Shown piece after piece: positions 55,921 through 64,000 of a DNA stretch of 64,000 bases (position 1 is its first letter; every line of letters begins with the position of its first letter). Origin of the DNA: Stenotrophomonas sp. 610A2. GTDB taxonomy: Bacteria; Pseudomonadota; Gammaproteobacteria; Xanthomonadales; Xanthomonadaceae. The stretch lies in the NCBI RefSeq assembly GCF_030549615.1, contig NZ_CP130832.1:3410001-3474000 (forward strand), given 5' to 3'. Under the pieces are notes generated by a model that ran no database searches, was not told where the DNA came from, and saw nothing but the letters and a program-made list of their open reading frames with translations. The position numbers and the translations under genes were made by a program.

Positions 55921-57261
55921 TCAACCCTGCTCCGGCGCGAATGTCAGCGTTGCGATGACCCCACGCTCCTTGCCTGGGCGAATATCCACCTGCCAGCCAT
56001 AAAGCGCGCATAGACGGCTGACAATCGACAAGCCGATGCCGCCGCCCTGCGAATGCCCCGCGTGGGTGCCGCGGTAGCCGCGCTGGAACAGGCTGGCCGC
56101 GTCCTTCTCGCTCAGCCCCGGACCGTTGTCGATCACCTCCACGCCATTCATGCCTACCTGGACCAGCACCCGCCCTTCCTGCGAGTACTTCACCGCGTTG
56201 CCGATCAGGTTGCCCAAGGCAACCGACAAGGCGGACTCTGGTGCGTCGATCACCAGCTCGCGTGAGCCTTCCAGCACCAGCTCCAGCGGCTTGCCACCGA
56301 GCTGGGCTCGGTGCGATTCCAGCAACTGCTCGGCGACTCGCGCGACATTGCTGCTGCCCTGTGCGCGCTCGTTGCGCGACAGCAGCAACAGCGAGCCGAT
56401 CAAGTCACTGCATTGTTGCTCGGCACGTTGGATGCGTTGCAGGCGCTGCAACACCTTGTCATCCAGGTTGGGGCGGGTCAGCAGCAGTTCGGTAGCGCCA
56501 CGGATCACCGCCAGCGGCGTGCGTAGTTCGTGGCTCACGTCGGCGTTGAACTCGCGATCGCGCTGGACAACTTCGGTCAGCCGCTCGGAATAGTCATCCA
56601 AAGCCTCGGCCAGCTGCCCGACTTCGTCATCCGGAAAGCGGGGCGCCAAGGGTTCGGGATGCGTATTACCGCCACGGTATGCGCGCAGCCGTGATGCCAG
56701 GTCGGATACTGGCCGCATCACCCTTGAAGCGGACCACCAGCCCAACACCCACGACAATAGACTGAAGATGATCACCGACAGGAACAGCGCGCGATTGAGC
56801 TGCTGCTCACCGCGTAGCGCCTGCCCCATGTCATAGGCGATGAAGAACCAGGCATCCGGTGTTTTGCGGACACCTACCTTGTACGAGAAAGGCTTGCCTT
56901 CGGCATCCTCACCACTGATGGTGTGGATGCCGTCTTTCAGCCCCTCCCATTCCGGATAGTCACGGCGCAGGCTGTCGAGCTTGTCGGGCCGGAACAGGAA
57001 GGCGCGCATCTGCTGCACCGGTGCAACCACATCGGTGCCGCCGCTGCGCATATAGCTCTGCCAGGAGGCATCGAGATTGCGATTCATCACATCCTCGACC
57101 AGCTGGTTTTCCACGCGCATGCGCGCCCAGTTCGTCGCGAAGGCGAACAGCGTCGTCAGGCAGAAGCCCAGCAGTACGAAGGAGACGATGATGCGGCTGC
57201 GCAGGCGTCGACGGTAACGCCCGCGCCTGCGCACGGCCTCAGGCAGACCTGTTTCAGGCAT
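55921..57261 (-). CDS. sensor histidine kinase, ColS/VgrS-like
   Basis: A 446-residue membrane histidine kinase. TM1 (IIVSFVLLGFCLTTLFAFA, about 22-42), a periplasmic domain of about 125 residues, TM2 (ALFLSVIIFSLLSWVLGWW), HAMP, HisKA with phospho-His near residue 243 in FNADVSHELRTPLAVIRGA, and an HATPase with GNLIGNAVKYS and GGGIGLSIVSRL. Its response regulator gene overlaps its start by 8 nt. The pair most resembles ColRS/VgrRS of pseudomonads and xanthomonads, which senses metal or envelope stress. I did not find an unambiguous ExxE iron motif in the sensor domain. Confidence 0.82.
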   Translation of the reverse strand: MPETGLPEAVRRRGRYRRRLRSRIIVSFVLLGFCLTTLFAFATNWARMRVENQLVEDVMNRNLDASWQSYMRSGGTDVVAPVQQMRAFLFRPDKLDSLRRDYPEWEGLKDGIHTISGEDAEGKPFSYKVGVRKTPDAWFFIAYDMGQALRGEQQLNRALFLSVIIFSLLSWVLGWWSASRVMRPVSDLASRLRAYRGGNTHPEPLAPRFPDDEVGQLAEALDDYSERLTEVVQRDREFNADVSHELRTPLAVIRGATELLLTRPNLDDKVLQRLQRIQRAEQQCSDLIGSLLLLSRNERAQGSSNVARVAEQLLESHRAQLGGKPLELVLEGSRELVIDAPESALSVALGNLIGNAVKYSQEGRVLVQVGMNGVEVIDNGPGLSEKDAASLFQRGYRGTHAGHSQGGGIGLSIVSRLCALYGWQVDIRPGKERGVIATLTFAPEQG

Positions 57262-57931
57262 CGGGTGCGGAGATGCGGTAGCCGATACCGTGGCGGGTCT
57301 GGATCATCGGCACTTCGAAGGGCTTGTCCACCACGGCGCGCAGGCCATGGATGTGCACGCGCAGCGAGTCCGAATCCGGCAGCTCTTCACCCCAGACGCG
57401 GGTCTCCAGCTCCTGCCGGGTAACCACCGCAGGGGAAGCCTCCATCAGTGCCTGCAGGATCTTCAGGGCGGTCGGGTTGAGCTGCAGCAGCTTGGCCTGG
57501 CGACGCACTTCCAGGGTGTCCAGGTTGTATTCCAGGTCGCCCACTTCCAGCACGCGGGTATGTGCGCCCTTGCCGCGTCGCGACAACGCATTGAGCCGCA
57601 CTTCAACTTCCTGCAGTGCGAATGGCTTGATCAGGTAGTCATCGGCGCCGGAATCGAAACCGGCCAACTTGTTGTCCAGCGAGTCACGTGCGGTAAGCAT
57701 CAGGACCGGTGTCTGCTTGCGCGCATCGTTGCGCAGCTTGCGGCAGACTTCGATGCCATCCATACCCGGCAGATTGAGATCCAGCACGATCGCATCAAAC
57801 TCGTGCACCACGGCCAGATGCAGGCCGGTCACGCCATCGGCGGCGAAGTCGACCGTGTGCCCACGGTCCTCAAGGTAGTCACCAAGATTGGCGGCAATGT
57901 CGCTGTTGTCTTCGATTACAAGAATGCGCAC
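57254..57931 (-). CDS. OmpR-family response regulator, ColR/VgrR-like
   Basis: A 225-residue two-domain regulator. The receiver has phospho-Asp51 (FDAIVLDLNLPGMDGIEVCR), acidic residues E7/D8 and the conserved Lys in DDYLIKPFALQEVEVRL. The C-terminal winged-helix (LLQLNPTALKILQALMEASP; DSLRVHIHGLRAVVD) is of OmpR/PhoB type. It precedes its kinase in one minus-strand operon. The receiver sequence is closest by eye to ColR proteins. Confidence 0.88.
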   Translation of the reverse strand: MRILVIEDNSDIAANLGDYLEDRGHTVDFAADGVTGLHLAVVHEFDAIVLDLNLPGMDGIEVCRKLRNDARKQTPVLMLTARDSLDNKLAGFDSGADDYLIKPFALQEVEVRLNALSRRGKGAHTRVLEVGDLEYNLDTLEVRRQAKLLQLNPTALKILQALMEASPAVVTRQELETRVWGEELPDSDSLRVHIHGLRAVVDKPFEVPMIQTRHGIGYRISAPDA

Positions 57932-58225
57932 GTGTGCGATTACCTTTTTTTTGGAAGTGCAAACGCCCCCGGGGGGCTCGCTTGCAATGGATTACACCAC
58001 AGGCTGCATTAACTTCTCACAATCCTGCACAAAGCCTTCAACAATGCTCGATTGAAGCTACCGAACCCGCAACTCACTCCGGCGCAAGCCAGGCACGCGT
58101 AGCAGCGGGAATCGCCACTGCCATGAATCATCCTGCCCAACACCCTGCCGAAATCACCGTCGGCCAGCCCATGCCGATCATCACTCTAGCGCCGCTTAAC
58201 ATCCGCAACAACCCAACGAAACCCC
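57932..58225. other. non-coding interval before the response regulator gene
   Basis: About 290 bp without a supportable gene. It should carry the minus-strand promoter of the ColR/VgrR-like gene. A run of T and A (TTACCTTTTTTTTGG, about 57939-57953) and an AACTTCTCAC motif are visible, but no defined operator. The rimK terminator bounds it on the right. Confidence 0.4.
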
Positions 58226-58263
58226 AACAAAAACAAGGCCCTGACGAAAACCGCCAGGGCCTT
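58226..58263 (-). terminator. Rho-independent terminator of rimK
   Basis: On the minus strand: AAGGCCCTG-GCGGTTTTCGT-CAGGGCCTT followed by GTTTTTGTTGG. It lies about 110 nt beyond the rimK stop. The opposite strand has no U-run. Confidence 0.75.
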
Positions 58264-58375
58264 AAAATTCCCGATCACCGGACCCACTGAGGAGGGCTGG
58301 GCACAGTGGAAACAGGCTAGGACCAGCCGGATTAAAGGCTTGTTAAAACCATGCAAAGAAATTGCATCCCGGCCC

Positions 58376-59251
58376 TCAGCGCTTGAGGCTGGTCACGTAA
58401 TCGATCATGCGCCCGGCGATATCGTCCCCGGAAACCCCCTCGATGCCCTCCAGCCCTGGGGTCGAATTGACCTCCAGCACAAGCGGTCCACGCTTGGAGC
58501 GGATCAGGTCGACGCCGGCAATGCCCAGCCCCAGCGCCTTGGCCGAGCGTATGGCTACCTGCTGCTCGGCCTTGCTGCACACCACCCGTTCGGCAACGCC
58601 GCCGGCGTGGAGATTGGAGCGGAAGTCCCCCTCCTGCGCTTGCCGGCGCATGGTCGCCACCACCTGGTCGCCCACCACCAGACAGCGCAGGTCCGCGCCC
58701 TGGGCCTCGGCAATGAATTCCTGCACCAGGAAGTTGGCGTACAAGCCACGCAGGGCCTCGACAGTGCCCTTGGAGGCACTGAGCTTCTCGGTGAGGATCA
58801 CCCCCCTGCCCTGCGTTCCCTCGCTGAGCTTCACCACATGCGGTGGCGGCCCGAGCATGGACAGCAGGTCGTCGGTATCGTCGGGGTTGTCACCGAATAC
58901 CGTCACCGGCATGTCGATGCCCTTGGCCGCCAGCAACTGATGCGCGCGCAGCTTGTCGCGGGCGCGCAGGATCGCATCGGAAGGATTCGGGGTACGTGCG
59001 CCCATCATTTCGAACTGGCGCAGCACGGCTGTGCCGTAGCGGGTGATGGAGGAACCGATGCGCGGGATCACCGCGTCTATCCCGGTCAGGGCCTTGCCCT
59101 TGTAGTGCATGCCAAAGCCGCTGGAAGTGATGCGCATATAGCAGCGCAGCGGGTCGAGGATGCGCACGGTATGGCCGCGGCTGCGTGCAGCTTCGACCAG
59201 GCGGCGGGTCGAATACAGCTTGGTATTACGGGAAAGAATGGCCAGTTTCAT
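58376..59251 (-). CDS. rimK: RimK-type ATP-grasp ligase (ribosomal protein S6 glutamate ligase)
   Basis: A 291-residue ATP-grasp enzyme that adds glutamate residues to the C-terminus of ribosomal protein S6. It begins [27 protein letters not shown] and contains the ATP-grasp segments [47 protein letters not shown] and [16 protein letters not shown]. Length and N-terminus match E. coli RimK (300 aa). It is monocistronic, between the regulator pair and tRNA-Gly. Confidence 0.93.
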   Translation of the reverse strand: MKLAILSRNTKLYSTRRLVEAARSRGHTVRILDPLRCYMRITSSGFGMHYKGKALTGIDAVIPRIGSSITRYGTAVLRQFEMMGARTPNPSDAILRARDKLRAHQLLAAKGIDMPVTVFGDNPDDTDDLLSMLGPPPHVVKLSEGTQGRGVILTEKLSASKGTVEALRGLYANFLVQEFIAEAQGADLRCLVVGDQVVATMRRQAQEGDFRSNLHAGGVAERVVCSKAEQQVAIRSAKALGLGIAGVDLIRSKRGPLVLEVNSTPGLEGIEGVSGDDIAGRMIDYVTSLKR

Positions 59252-59398
59252 CGCGGCGGGAATGGTCGGTAGGCGCGCAGCATATCGCGGCGTTACCGGT
59301 TCCGGATGATCTGAATCGTGGTGTTGGCAGGGCCTTCATGGACGGGTAAACAAGACCCACCGCAGCGCCGCGTGCATTCCCCGACAATCCGCCAAAAA

Positions 59399-59472
59399 TG
59401 GAGCGGGCGAAGGGAATCGAACCCTCGTCAGTAGCTTGGGAAGCTACAGCTCTACCATTGAGCTACGCCCGC
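59399..59472 (-). tRNA. tRNA-Gly (anticodon CCC)
   Basis: On the minus strand: acceptor GCGGGCG, D-arm GCTC...GAGC, anticodon stem GTAGC-TTCCCAA-GCTAC with anticodon CCC, T-arm with GGTTCGATTCC, and acceptor CGCCCGC with discriminator T. CCA is genome-encoded at 59399-59401. The cloverleaf is complete. Confidence 0.95.
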
Positions 59473-59596
59473 TTTGGCGAGGCTGAAGTCTATGCGCCAC
59501 GCAGGGACAAAGCAATGTCCAAGACTGCGCGTTTCCGGCTCCAAAGCAGGCCTTGCCGGGCAGTTCTGCGTGCCGATCAATGCCGGAAACAGTGCC

Positions 59597-59677
59597 GTAG
59601 CCCGGGTAAGCGCAGCGCACCCGGGGACCGGAACCTCATGACAACAACCCCGGGTGCGCTGCGCTTATCCGGGCTAC
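59597..59677. repeat. 30 bp inverted repeat (GTAGCCCGGGTAAGCGC type)
   Basis: Arms GTAGCCCGGGTAAGCGCAGC... (59597-59626) and its inverse (59648-59677) match over 30 bp with one difference, separated by 21 bp. It is a third palindromic repeat type, distinct from the SMAG-like REPs and the CCCTCACCCC element, although it also begins with GTAG. It lies between tRNA-Gly and the estA terminator. Confidence 0.85.
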
Positions 59678-59716
59678 AGTGCCGCCAGCTTACCAAGCAC
59701 TTCATGCACTCCCCCC

Positions 59717-59754
59717 AAAAAAAAGAGGCGATGCCGCAGATGCGACACCGCCTC
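59717..59754 (-). terminator. Rho-independent terminator of estA
   Basis: On the minus strand: GAGGCGGTGTCGCA-TC-TGCGGCATCGCCTC followed by TTTTTTTT. It lies about 40 nt after the estA stop codon. Confidence 0.9.
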
Positions 59755-59791
59755 CCACACACAACACCTAGCTATTTGCTACTACGGCAAC

Positions 59792-61612
59792 TCAGAAGCT
59801 GCCGCCGAAGCTGGCGAACACAGTGGCATCACGCGCGGACTTCTGCATCGTGGTGGTGCTCAAGCCGATATTGCTTTCCAGGCCGAACAGGTTCAAACGC
59901 GCGCCCAGCACCGCGGTGACGTAATTACGGTCGAATTCCAGCCCCGGCACCTTGTAGCTGCCCACGTCAGCCATGGTCTGCAACCAGGCACTGGCCTGCT
60001 TGCCGTCTTCGAACTCATGGTCGTAGGTGACCTGCACGTAGGGCTTCACGCCGCCACCATCAAAGCGGGCCTGCCAGCCGATGCGGCCAACGGTCGAATC
60101 CAGGTCCTGGTCGGCATAACCAAACGCGGTCGCGCTGGTATTGCTTTCAACGTAACCGTCCAGCTTCACCTTCTGCCAGACCACGGCGGCTACCGGACCA
60201 TGGCGGAAGCCGCCGGCCTGGCCGAACTCGTAGCCTGCATTGATCGCGGCGGTCAGGTTGCTGCCGTCCGGCGAGCCCTTGTGCTCACGGGTAGCCGGGC
60301 CGAGCTGCACCTTGCGGGTGACGTCATAGCCCAACCAGCTGTAGCTCAACTGGCCATTGACCCAGGCGCGCTCGCCGTACCAGCCCGCGAACAGGCCCAG
60401 GGTGGTGTCATCCTGGGTGAAGTCACCCTTGCTGTTGCCGAAATCGGCATCCATGCGGCCGTAGCCGGCGAAACCGCCGAGCACCATGCCGTCACGCGCC
60501 CAATCCACACCGAACAGACCGGCCGGTGCCAGGCCATCGTAGAGATCGGCATGGTCATAGCGCTGCATGTCGCCGCGCACATTGCCCCACCAGCTCAGGC
60601 CATCTGCCGGACGCGAACCCAGGTGCGCGCCAACCTGATCGGCACGGGCGCGACCGGTGGTCTGTGCCGAATGGCTCAGGATCTGCTGCAGACGCGGCGC
60701 TTCCAGCACCGAGATGGCGTACTGGCCAAGGATCTGGTGGGCAGCCGTGGTCGGATGCACGCCATCGGCGAATACATAGGTGTTGTTGGCATTCGGCGCT
60801 ACCAGGCTCAGCGGCGAACAGGTCAGCGACGAGGCCGAGGTGCAGGCCATGTTGCTGACATTGTTGAAGCCGTAGGTGCTCGGGTTGGCGACGATTTCCT
60901 GCAGGATGCTGAAGGTATCCACCGGAATCACCTGCAGACCCGCCTGCTTCAAGCCACCGAACAAGGCGTTGTTGTAGGTCTTGGCCAGGGCGGTGCCCTG
61001 CGCCATGCCAACCGCGCCGCCCGCACGCGAGGCCGGGGTCAAACCGATATCCGGCAGGGTCGGCACCATCACGTATTGCGCACCAGCAGCCTTCAGCGTG
61101 CCAACGATACCGATCTGGTCGGTCACCGCCGCACCGATGATGGCCTGCGCCTGGGCCGGCGCAGCCTGCACTGCGAACAGATCGTTGGCGCCGCCCCAGA
61201 CGGTGTACAGCGCATTGGCATCAGCCTTGCCACCGTTCGCCGCCAGATAGGTAGCCATCTGCGTCTTCATCGAGGGGGTCGGCCCCAGCACACCGACTTC
61301 ATCCACACCCACGCGGGCGCCGCCAACGGCGTAGTTGTCGCCGGTCTGGCCATTGCCGTTGGGGCTGGCATTGGTACCGTACTGGTCAGCGATGTAGTCC
61401 GCCCACACCCAGCCCGGGTTGGTGGTGAAACGGCCGACCAACGAAGCATTCGGATCCTGCTTCACCAGCAAAGGACGGAAGTAGCCGGTATCGGTCAGGC
61501 TGTCACCGAAGAACACCGTCTTGGAATACGGCGACTGCGCCATGGCCGGCGCCGCAGCCAAGGCGATGGCAACAGCCACGGCGGCGCGCAGCGGGCGAAG
61601 GGAAAGAGACAT
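59792..61612 (-). CDS. estA: autotransporter GDSL esterase EstA
   Basis: A 606-residue type V autotransporter lipase/esterase. A signal peptide (MSLSLRPLRAAVAVAIALAAAPAMAQ) precedes a GDSL passenger of about 310 residues with block I FFGDSLTDTGYF (nucleophile Ser), a Gly/Asn block (TVWGGANDLFA) and the Asp/His block FADGVHPTTAAHQILGQ. The C-terminal ~280 residues form the outer-membrane autotransporter barrel, ending FASFGGSF. EstA-type enzymes stay anchored on the cell surface and hydrolyse esters; in Pseudomonas they affect motility and rhamnolipid production. It has its own terminator. Confidence 0.93.
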   Translation of the reverse strand: MSLSLRPLRAAVAVAIALAAAPAMAQSPYSKTVFFGDSLTDTGYFRPLLVKQDPNASLVGRFTTNPGWVWADYIADQYGTNASPNGNGQTGDNYAVGGARVGVDEVGVLGPTPSMKTQMATYLAANGGKADANALYTVWGGANDLFAVQAAPAQAQAIIGAAVTDQIGIVGTLKAAGAQYVMVPTLPDIGLTPASRAGGAVGMAQGTALAKTYNNALFGGLKQAGLQVIPVDTFSILQEIVANPSTYGFNNVSNMACTSASSLTCSPLSLVAPNANNTYVFADGVHPTTAAHQILGQYAISVLEAPRLQQILSHSAQTTGRARADQVGAHLGSRPADGLSWWGNVRGDMQRYDHADLYDGLAPAGLFGVDWARDGMVLGGFAGYGRMDADFGNSKGDFTQDDTTLGLFAGWYGERAWVNGQLSYSWLGYDVTRKVQLGPATREHKGSPDGSNLTAAINAGYEFGQAGGFRHGPVAAVVWQKVKLDGYVESNTSATAFGYADQDLDSTVGRIGWQARFDGGGVKPYVQVTYDHEFEDGKQASAWLQTMADVGSYKVPGLEFDRNYVTAVLGARLNLFGLESNIGLSTTTMQKSARDATVFASFGGSF

Positions 61613-61757
61613 GTTGAACTCCTGGGTAGGGGAAAGCGGCCAGACATACGCTGCCGCACGTTGTTATGTTTTCATTACTGCGCAAGACACACACGCTGCG
61701 CCGCCGCAAACTGTCTGTCGGCTGGGCTTTTGCGACGGGTCTGGCGAGAATGGCGGC

Positions 61758-61958
61758 ATGAACATCCATCTCAATGGCGAACCGCGCCAGCTGCAGCCCT
61801 CCCTTACTCTGATCGAACTCTTGGTCGCCGAAGGCCTGGCCGAGCGCCGCGTGGCAGTCGAGGTAAACGGCGACATCATTCCGCGCAGCCAGCATGCGAA
61901 CCACACACTGCAGGACGGTGACGTGGTGGAAATAGTGCACGCACTGGGCGGCGGCTAA
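61758..61958 (+). CDS. thiS: sulfur carrier protein ThiS
   Basis: A 66-residue ubiquitin-like sulfur carrier for the thiazole part of thiamine. It starts MNIHLNGEPRQLQPSLTLIEL and ends VEIVHALGGG with the obligatory C-terminal Gly-Gly that is adenylated and thiocarboxylated. The ATG at 61758 gives the standard ThiS length. Its partner gene thiG lies 403 bp downstream, separated by a cluster of REP palindromes, whereas the two are usually adjacent. Confidence 0.92.
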   Translation: MNIHLNGEPRQLQPSLTLIELLVAEGLAERRVAVEVNGDIIPRSQHANHTLQDGDVVEIVHALGGG

Positions 61959-61971
61959 GCCCCGCAACAAG

Positions 61972-62332
61972 GTAGTGCCGAGCCATGCTCGGCAGAAGCC
62001 CCCCAGCGATCTCTGCAGGGCATCGGTAGTGCCGAGGCAGGGGCATCCCCGGCAATGCACGTAGGAGCGGCGTAAGCCGCGAAGCTGGCAATCCACAAAC
62101 GGCACAAAAGCCAACCCCTCCCCAGCCCTCCCCTTGCCTGCGGCAAAGGGAGGGAGCAACAGCAGCCAGCTGCCGGCTCCAGCTGTAGAGCGCAGCCATG
62201 CTGCGCTGGGGCATTACCGGTGACGCCCTTTGCCGAGCATGGCTCGGCACTACATTATGGAAAGCCCCTGCCGAGCATGGCTCGGCACTACACCCCTGGC
62301 TCGCCCCCCTGCCGAGCATGGCTCGGCACTAC
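61972..62332. repeat. dense REP/SMAG cluster between thiS and thiG
   Basis: At least five palindromic units. One direct GTAGTGCCGAGCCATG copy is at 61972-61994 and three inverted copies at 62231-62253, 62269-62291 and 62310-62332. A variant GTAGAGCGCAGCCATG is at 62185-62207. Also present are the sequence GTAGGAGCGGCGTAAGCCGC at 62061-62080, another repeat type, and a degenerate CCCTCCCC...GGGAGGG stretch at about 62115-62157. No coding gene is supported in this 400 bp. Confidence 0.88.
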
Positions 62333-62361
62333 AGATCGGCGGGATGGGTGATAATTCAGGC

Positions 62362-63156
62362 ATGAATGCAAATGTCCCCACCGATTCGCTGGTCATCGCC
62401 GGCAAAACCTATTCCTCCCGGCTGCTGACCGGCACCGGCAAGTTCAAGGATCTGGAAGAAACCCGCCTGGCTACTGAAGCCGCTGGCGCCCAGATCGTCA
62501 CCGTGGCCATCCGCCGCACCAACATCGGCCAGAACCCGGGCGAGCCCAACCTGCTCGACGTGCTGCCGCCGGACCGCTACGCCATCCTGCCCAATACCGC
62601 TGGCTGCTATACCGCCGAAGACGCGGTGCGCACCTGCCGCCTGGCGCGTGAACTGCTGGACGGCCACAACCTGACCAAGCTGGAAGTGCTGGGCGACCAG
62701 AAGACCCTGTACCCGGACGTGATGGCTACCCTCAAGGCCGCCGAACAACTGGTGAAGGATGGCTTCGACGTCATGGTCTACACCTCCGATGACCCGATCC
62801 TGGCCAAGCGCCTGGAGGAGATCGGCTGCGCCGCGGTGATGCCGCTGGCCGCGCCGATTGGTTCCGGCCTGGGTATCCAGAACAAGTACAACCTGATCGA
62901 GATCATCGAGAACGCCAAGGTGCCGATCATCGTCGATGCCGGCGTCGGCACCGCCTCGGATGCAGCCATCGCCATGGAGCTGGGCTGCGACGGCGTATTG
63001 ATGAACACCGCCATTGCCGGCGCTCGCAACCCGGTATTGATGGCCAGCGCCATGCGCAAGGCGGTGGAAGCTGGCCGCGAGGCCTTCCTCGCCGGCCGCA
63101 TCCCGCGCAAGCGCTACGCCAGCGCCTCCTCTCCCGTTGATGGGCTGATCGGCTGA
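62362..63156 (+). CDS. thiG: thiazole synthase ThiG
   Basis: A 264-residue TIM-barrel enzyme forming the thiazole phosphate moiety of thiamine from deoxyxylulose phosphate, dehydroglycine and ThiS-thiocarboxylate. Typical segments: [10 protein letters not shown] (Schiff-base region), [63 protein letters not shown] and [16 protein letters not shown]. The ATG at 62362 is used because upstream codons run into REP sequence. The thiG stop and trmB start overlap by 1 nt (TGATG). Confidence 0.95.
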   Translation: MNANVPTDSLVIAGKTYSSRLLTGTGKFKDLEETRLATEAAGAQIVTVAIRRTNIGQNPGEPNLLDVLPPDRYAILPNTAGCYTAEDAVRTCRLARELLDGHNLTKLEVLGDQKTLYPDVMATLKAAEQLVKDGFDVMVYTSDDPILAKRLEEIGCAAVMPLAAPIGSGLGIQNKYNLIEIIENAKVPIIVDAGVGTASDAAIAMELGCDGVLMNTAIAGARNPVLMASAMRKAVEAGREAFLAGRIPRKRYASASSPVDGLIG

Positions 63157-63908
63157 TGACCAATCCTTTTGACAGCGCGGGCTCCAAGGCACCGCCCAAG
63201 CCCTTCACCGTGACCGAAGGCCGCCGCGAGATCCGCAGTTTCGTGCTGCGCCAGGGCCGCTTCACCCCGGCCCAGCAGCGCGCGTTCGACGACCGTTGGC
63301 CGCGCTTCGGCATCGACTTCAATGGCGAACCACGCGACCTGCAGGCCACCTTCGGCCGTGACGCACCCAAGGTGTTGGAAATTGGTTTCGGCAACGGCGC
63401 CGCACTGCGCTACGCCGCCCAGTTCGATACCTCCAAGGACTACATCGGCATCGAGGTGCACGCTCCGGGCGTCGGCCGCCTGCTCAATGCCTTGGCCGAT
63501 GACAACGCCGACAACGTCAAGCTCTACCACCACGATGCAGTCGAGGTGCTGGAGAAGGAAGTAGCCGACGGCGCTCTTGATGAGATCCGCATCTATTTCC
63601 CCGATCCCTGGCACAAGAAGCGCCACAACAAGCGCCGTCTGGTGCAGCCAGGCTTTGCCGAACTGCTGGTGCGCAAGCTGCGCGTTGGCGGCCGCCTGCA
63701 TTGCGCCACCGACTGGGAAGACTATGCCGAGCAGATGTGGGACGTGCTCGATGCCACGCCCGGCCTGGTCAACCGCGCCGGCCCGCGTGGCGCGGTGCCG
63801 CGTCCGGACTGGCGCCCGCAGACCCACTTCGAGACCCGTGGCCAGAAGCTCGGCCATGGCGTCTGGGATCTGTTGTATGACAAGCCCGGCAATACGGACG
63901 CAAGCTGA
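63156..63908 (+). CDS. trmB: tRNA (guanine-N7-)-methyltransferase
   Basis: A 250-residue SAM-dependent methyltransferase that makes m7G46 in tRNA. The SAM-binding motif is [17 protein letters not shown] (about residues 71-87) and the TrmB signature is [18 protein letters not shown], with [17 protein letters not shown] near the C-terminus. Its length and the PDPWxKKRHxKRR block are diagnostic. It is translationally coupled to thiG, a pairing common in xanthomonads. Confidence 0.96.
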   Translation: MTNPFDSAGSKAPPKPFTVTEGRREIRSFVLRQGRFTPAQQRAFDDRWPRFGIDFNGEPRDLQATFGRDAPKVLEIGFGNGAALRYAAQFDTSKDYIGIEVHAPGVGRLLNALADDNADNVKLYHHDAVEVLEKEVADGALDEIRIYFPDPWHKKRHNKRRLVQPGFAELLVRKLRVGGRLHCATDWEDYAEQMWDVLDATPGLVNRAGPRGAVPRPDWRPQTHFETRGQKLGHGVWDLLYDKPGNTDAS

Positions 63909-63922
63909 GTGATGAGGACGCG

Positions 63923-64000
63923 ATGACAGCTGCACGCCTCCATGAGATTGCCGAACACGCTGCCTGCGCAGCGTCGATGGCAGATTGCACTGTCAAACCG
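63923..64000 (+). CDS. start of an unidentified gene, truncated by window edge
   Basis: Two overlapping reading frames are possible. An ATG at 63923 has GAGGA six nucleotides upstream and stays open to the end as MTAARLHEIAEHAAC. An ATG at 63942 gives MRLPNTLPAQRRWQIALSNR, a basic start such as membrane proteins often have, but it lacks a ribosome binding site. Too little remains to assign a family. Confidence 0.35.
   Translation, partial: MTAARLHEIAEHAACAASMADCTVKP

Noticed and set aside
61613..61757. TPP riboswitch upstream of thiS
   Set aside because: No CTGAGA / GACCTGA-type thi-box conserved segments are seen in the 145 bp before thiS or in the gap before thiG.
59654..61921. 755-codon plus-strand open frame opposite estA
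   Set aside because: Antisense shadow that also reads through a repeat and runs into thiS; estA is well supported by its signal peptide, GDSL motifs and barrel.

Overview
The window is a 64 kb stretch of a high-GC gammaproteobacterial chromosome, almost certainly Stenotrophomonas or a very close Xanthomonadaceae relative. The main reasons are a divergent class A beta-lactamase/ampR pair at the left edge that resembles the blaL2-ampR divergon, GTAG-headed palindromic repeats of the SMAG/REP type, several TonB-dependent receptors, and the xanthomonad order sucDC-pilSR-pilB-pilA-pilC-pilD-coaE followed by a ColRS/VgrRS-like two-component pair. The gene content is mostly chromosomal housekeeping. 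I see no prophage, insertion sequence, integron or CRISPR array.

Layout. 0-6 kb: 5' end of a beta-lactamase, its regulator ampR, an ABC-F ATPase and a TonB-dependent receptor. 6-16 kb: a LysR regulator divergent from a tightly coupled four-gene operon (serine hydrolase, zinc-type oxidoreductase, two MFS exporters), a YbaL-like antiporter overlapping an AraC-GyrI regulator tail to tail, and a LysR/NAD(P)-binding protein divergon. 16-27 kb: metY, clpB with a sigma-32-like promoter, a DUF3014 protein, an NCS2 permease, two secreted proteins of unknown function, and a second receptor related to the first. 27-33 kb: a YidB-BON-like-OmpA fusion and the trehalose locus otsB-GH15-otsA. 33-37 kb: a DCC-family protein, DUF4166, pgeF and rluD in one overlapping minus-strand cluster, divergent from bamD. 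37-45 kb: a third receptor, nadE, a DUF559 nuclease-fold protein and sucCD. 45-56 kb: the type IV pilus block (pilS, pilR, pilB, two pilins, pilC, pilD, coaE) with a fatty acid hydroxylase/sterol desaturase gene lodged between pilB and the pilins. 56-64 kb: ColRS/VgrRS-like pair, rimK, tRNA-Gly(CCC), an EstA-type autotransporter esterase, thiS, thiG, trmB and the start of another gene.

Several modules are coherent. PilS/PilR very likely drive a sigma-54 promoter seen in front of one of the two pilins. PilB, PilC and PilD assemble and process the pilins. OtsA and OtsB make trehalose, with a GH15 enzyme between them. ThiS and ThiG form the thiazole unit of thiamine, although about 400 bp of repeats separates their genes.

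The most distinctive feature is the repeat landscape. There is a MITE-like palindromic element family about 105-110 bp long with terminal inverted repeats starting CCCTCACCCCAACCCC, a separate GTAG-headed REP family, and two loci where half-elements are embedded in long arrays of hexanucleotide repeats (GCTTTG, GGTTTT, CAACAG types) lying between transcription terminators. I found no clearly new enzymatic or defence system. The repeat arrays, the pilin locus and a possible attenuator or small RNA upstream of the third receptor are the best candidates for follow-up.
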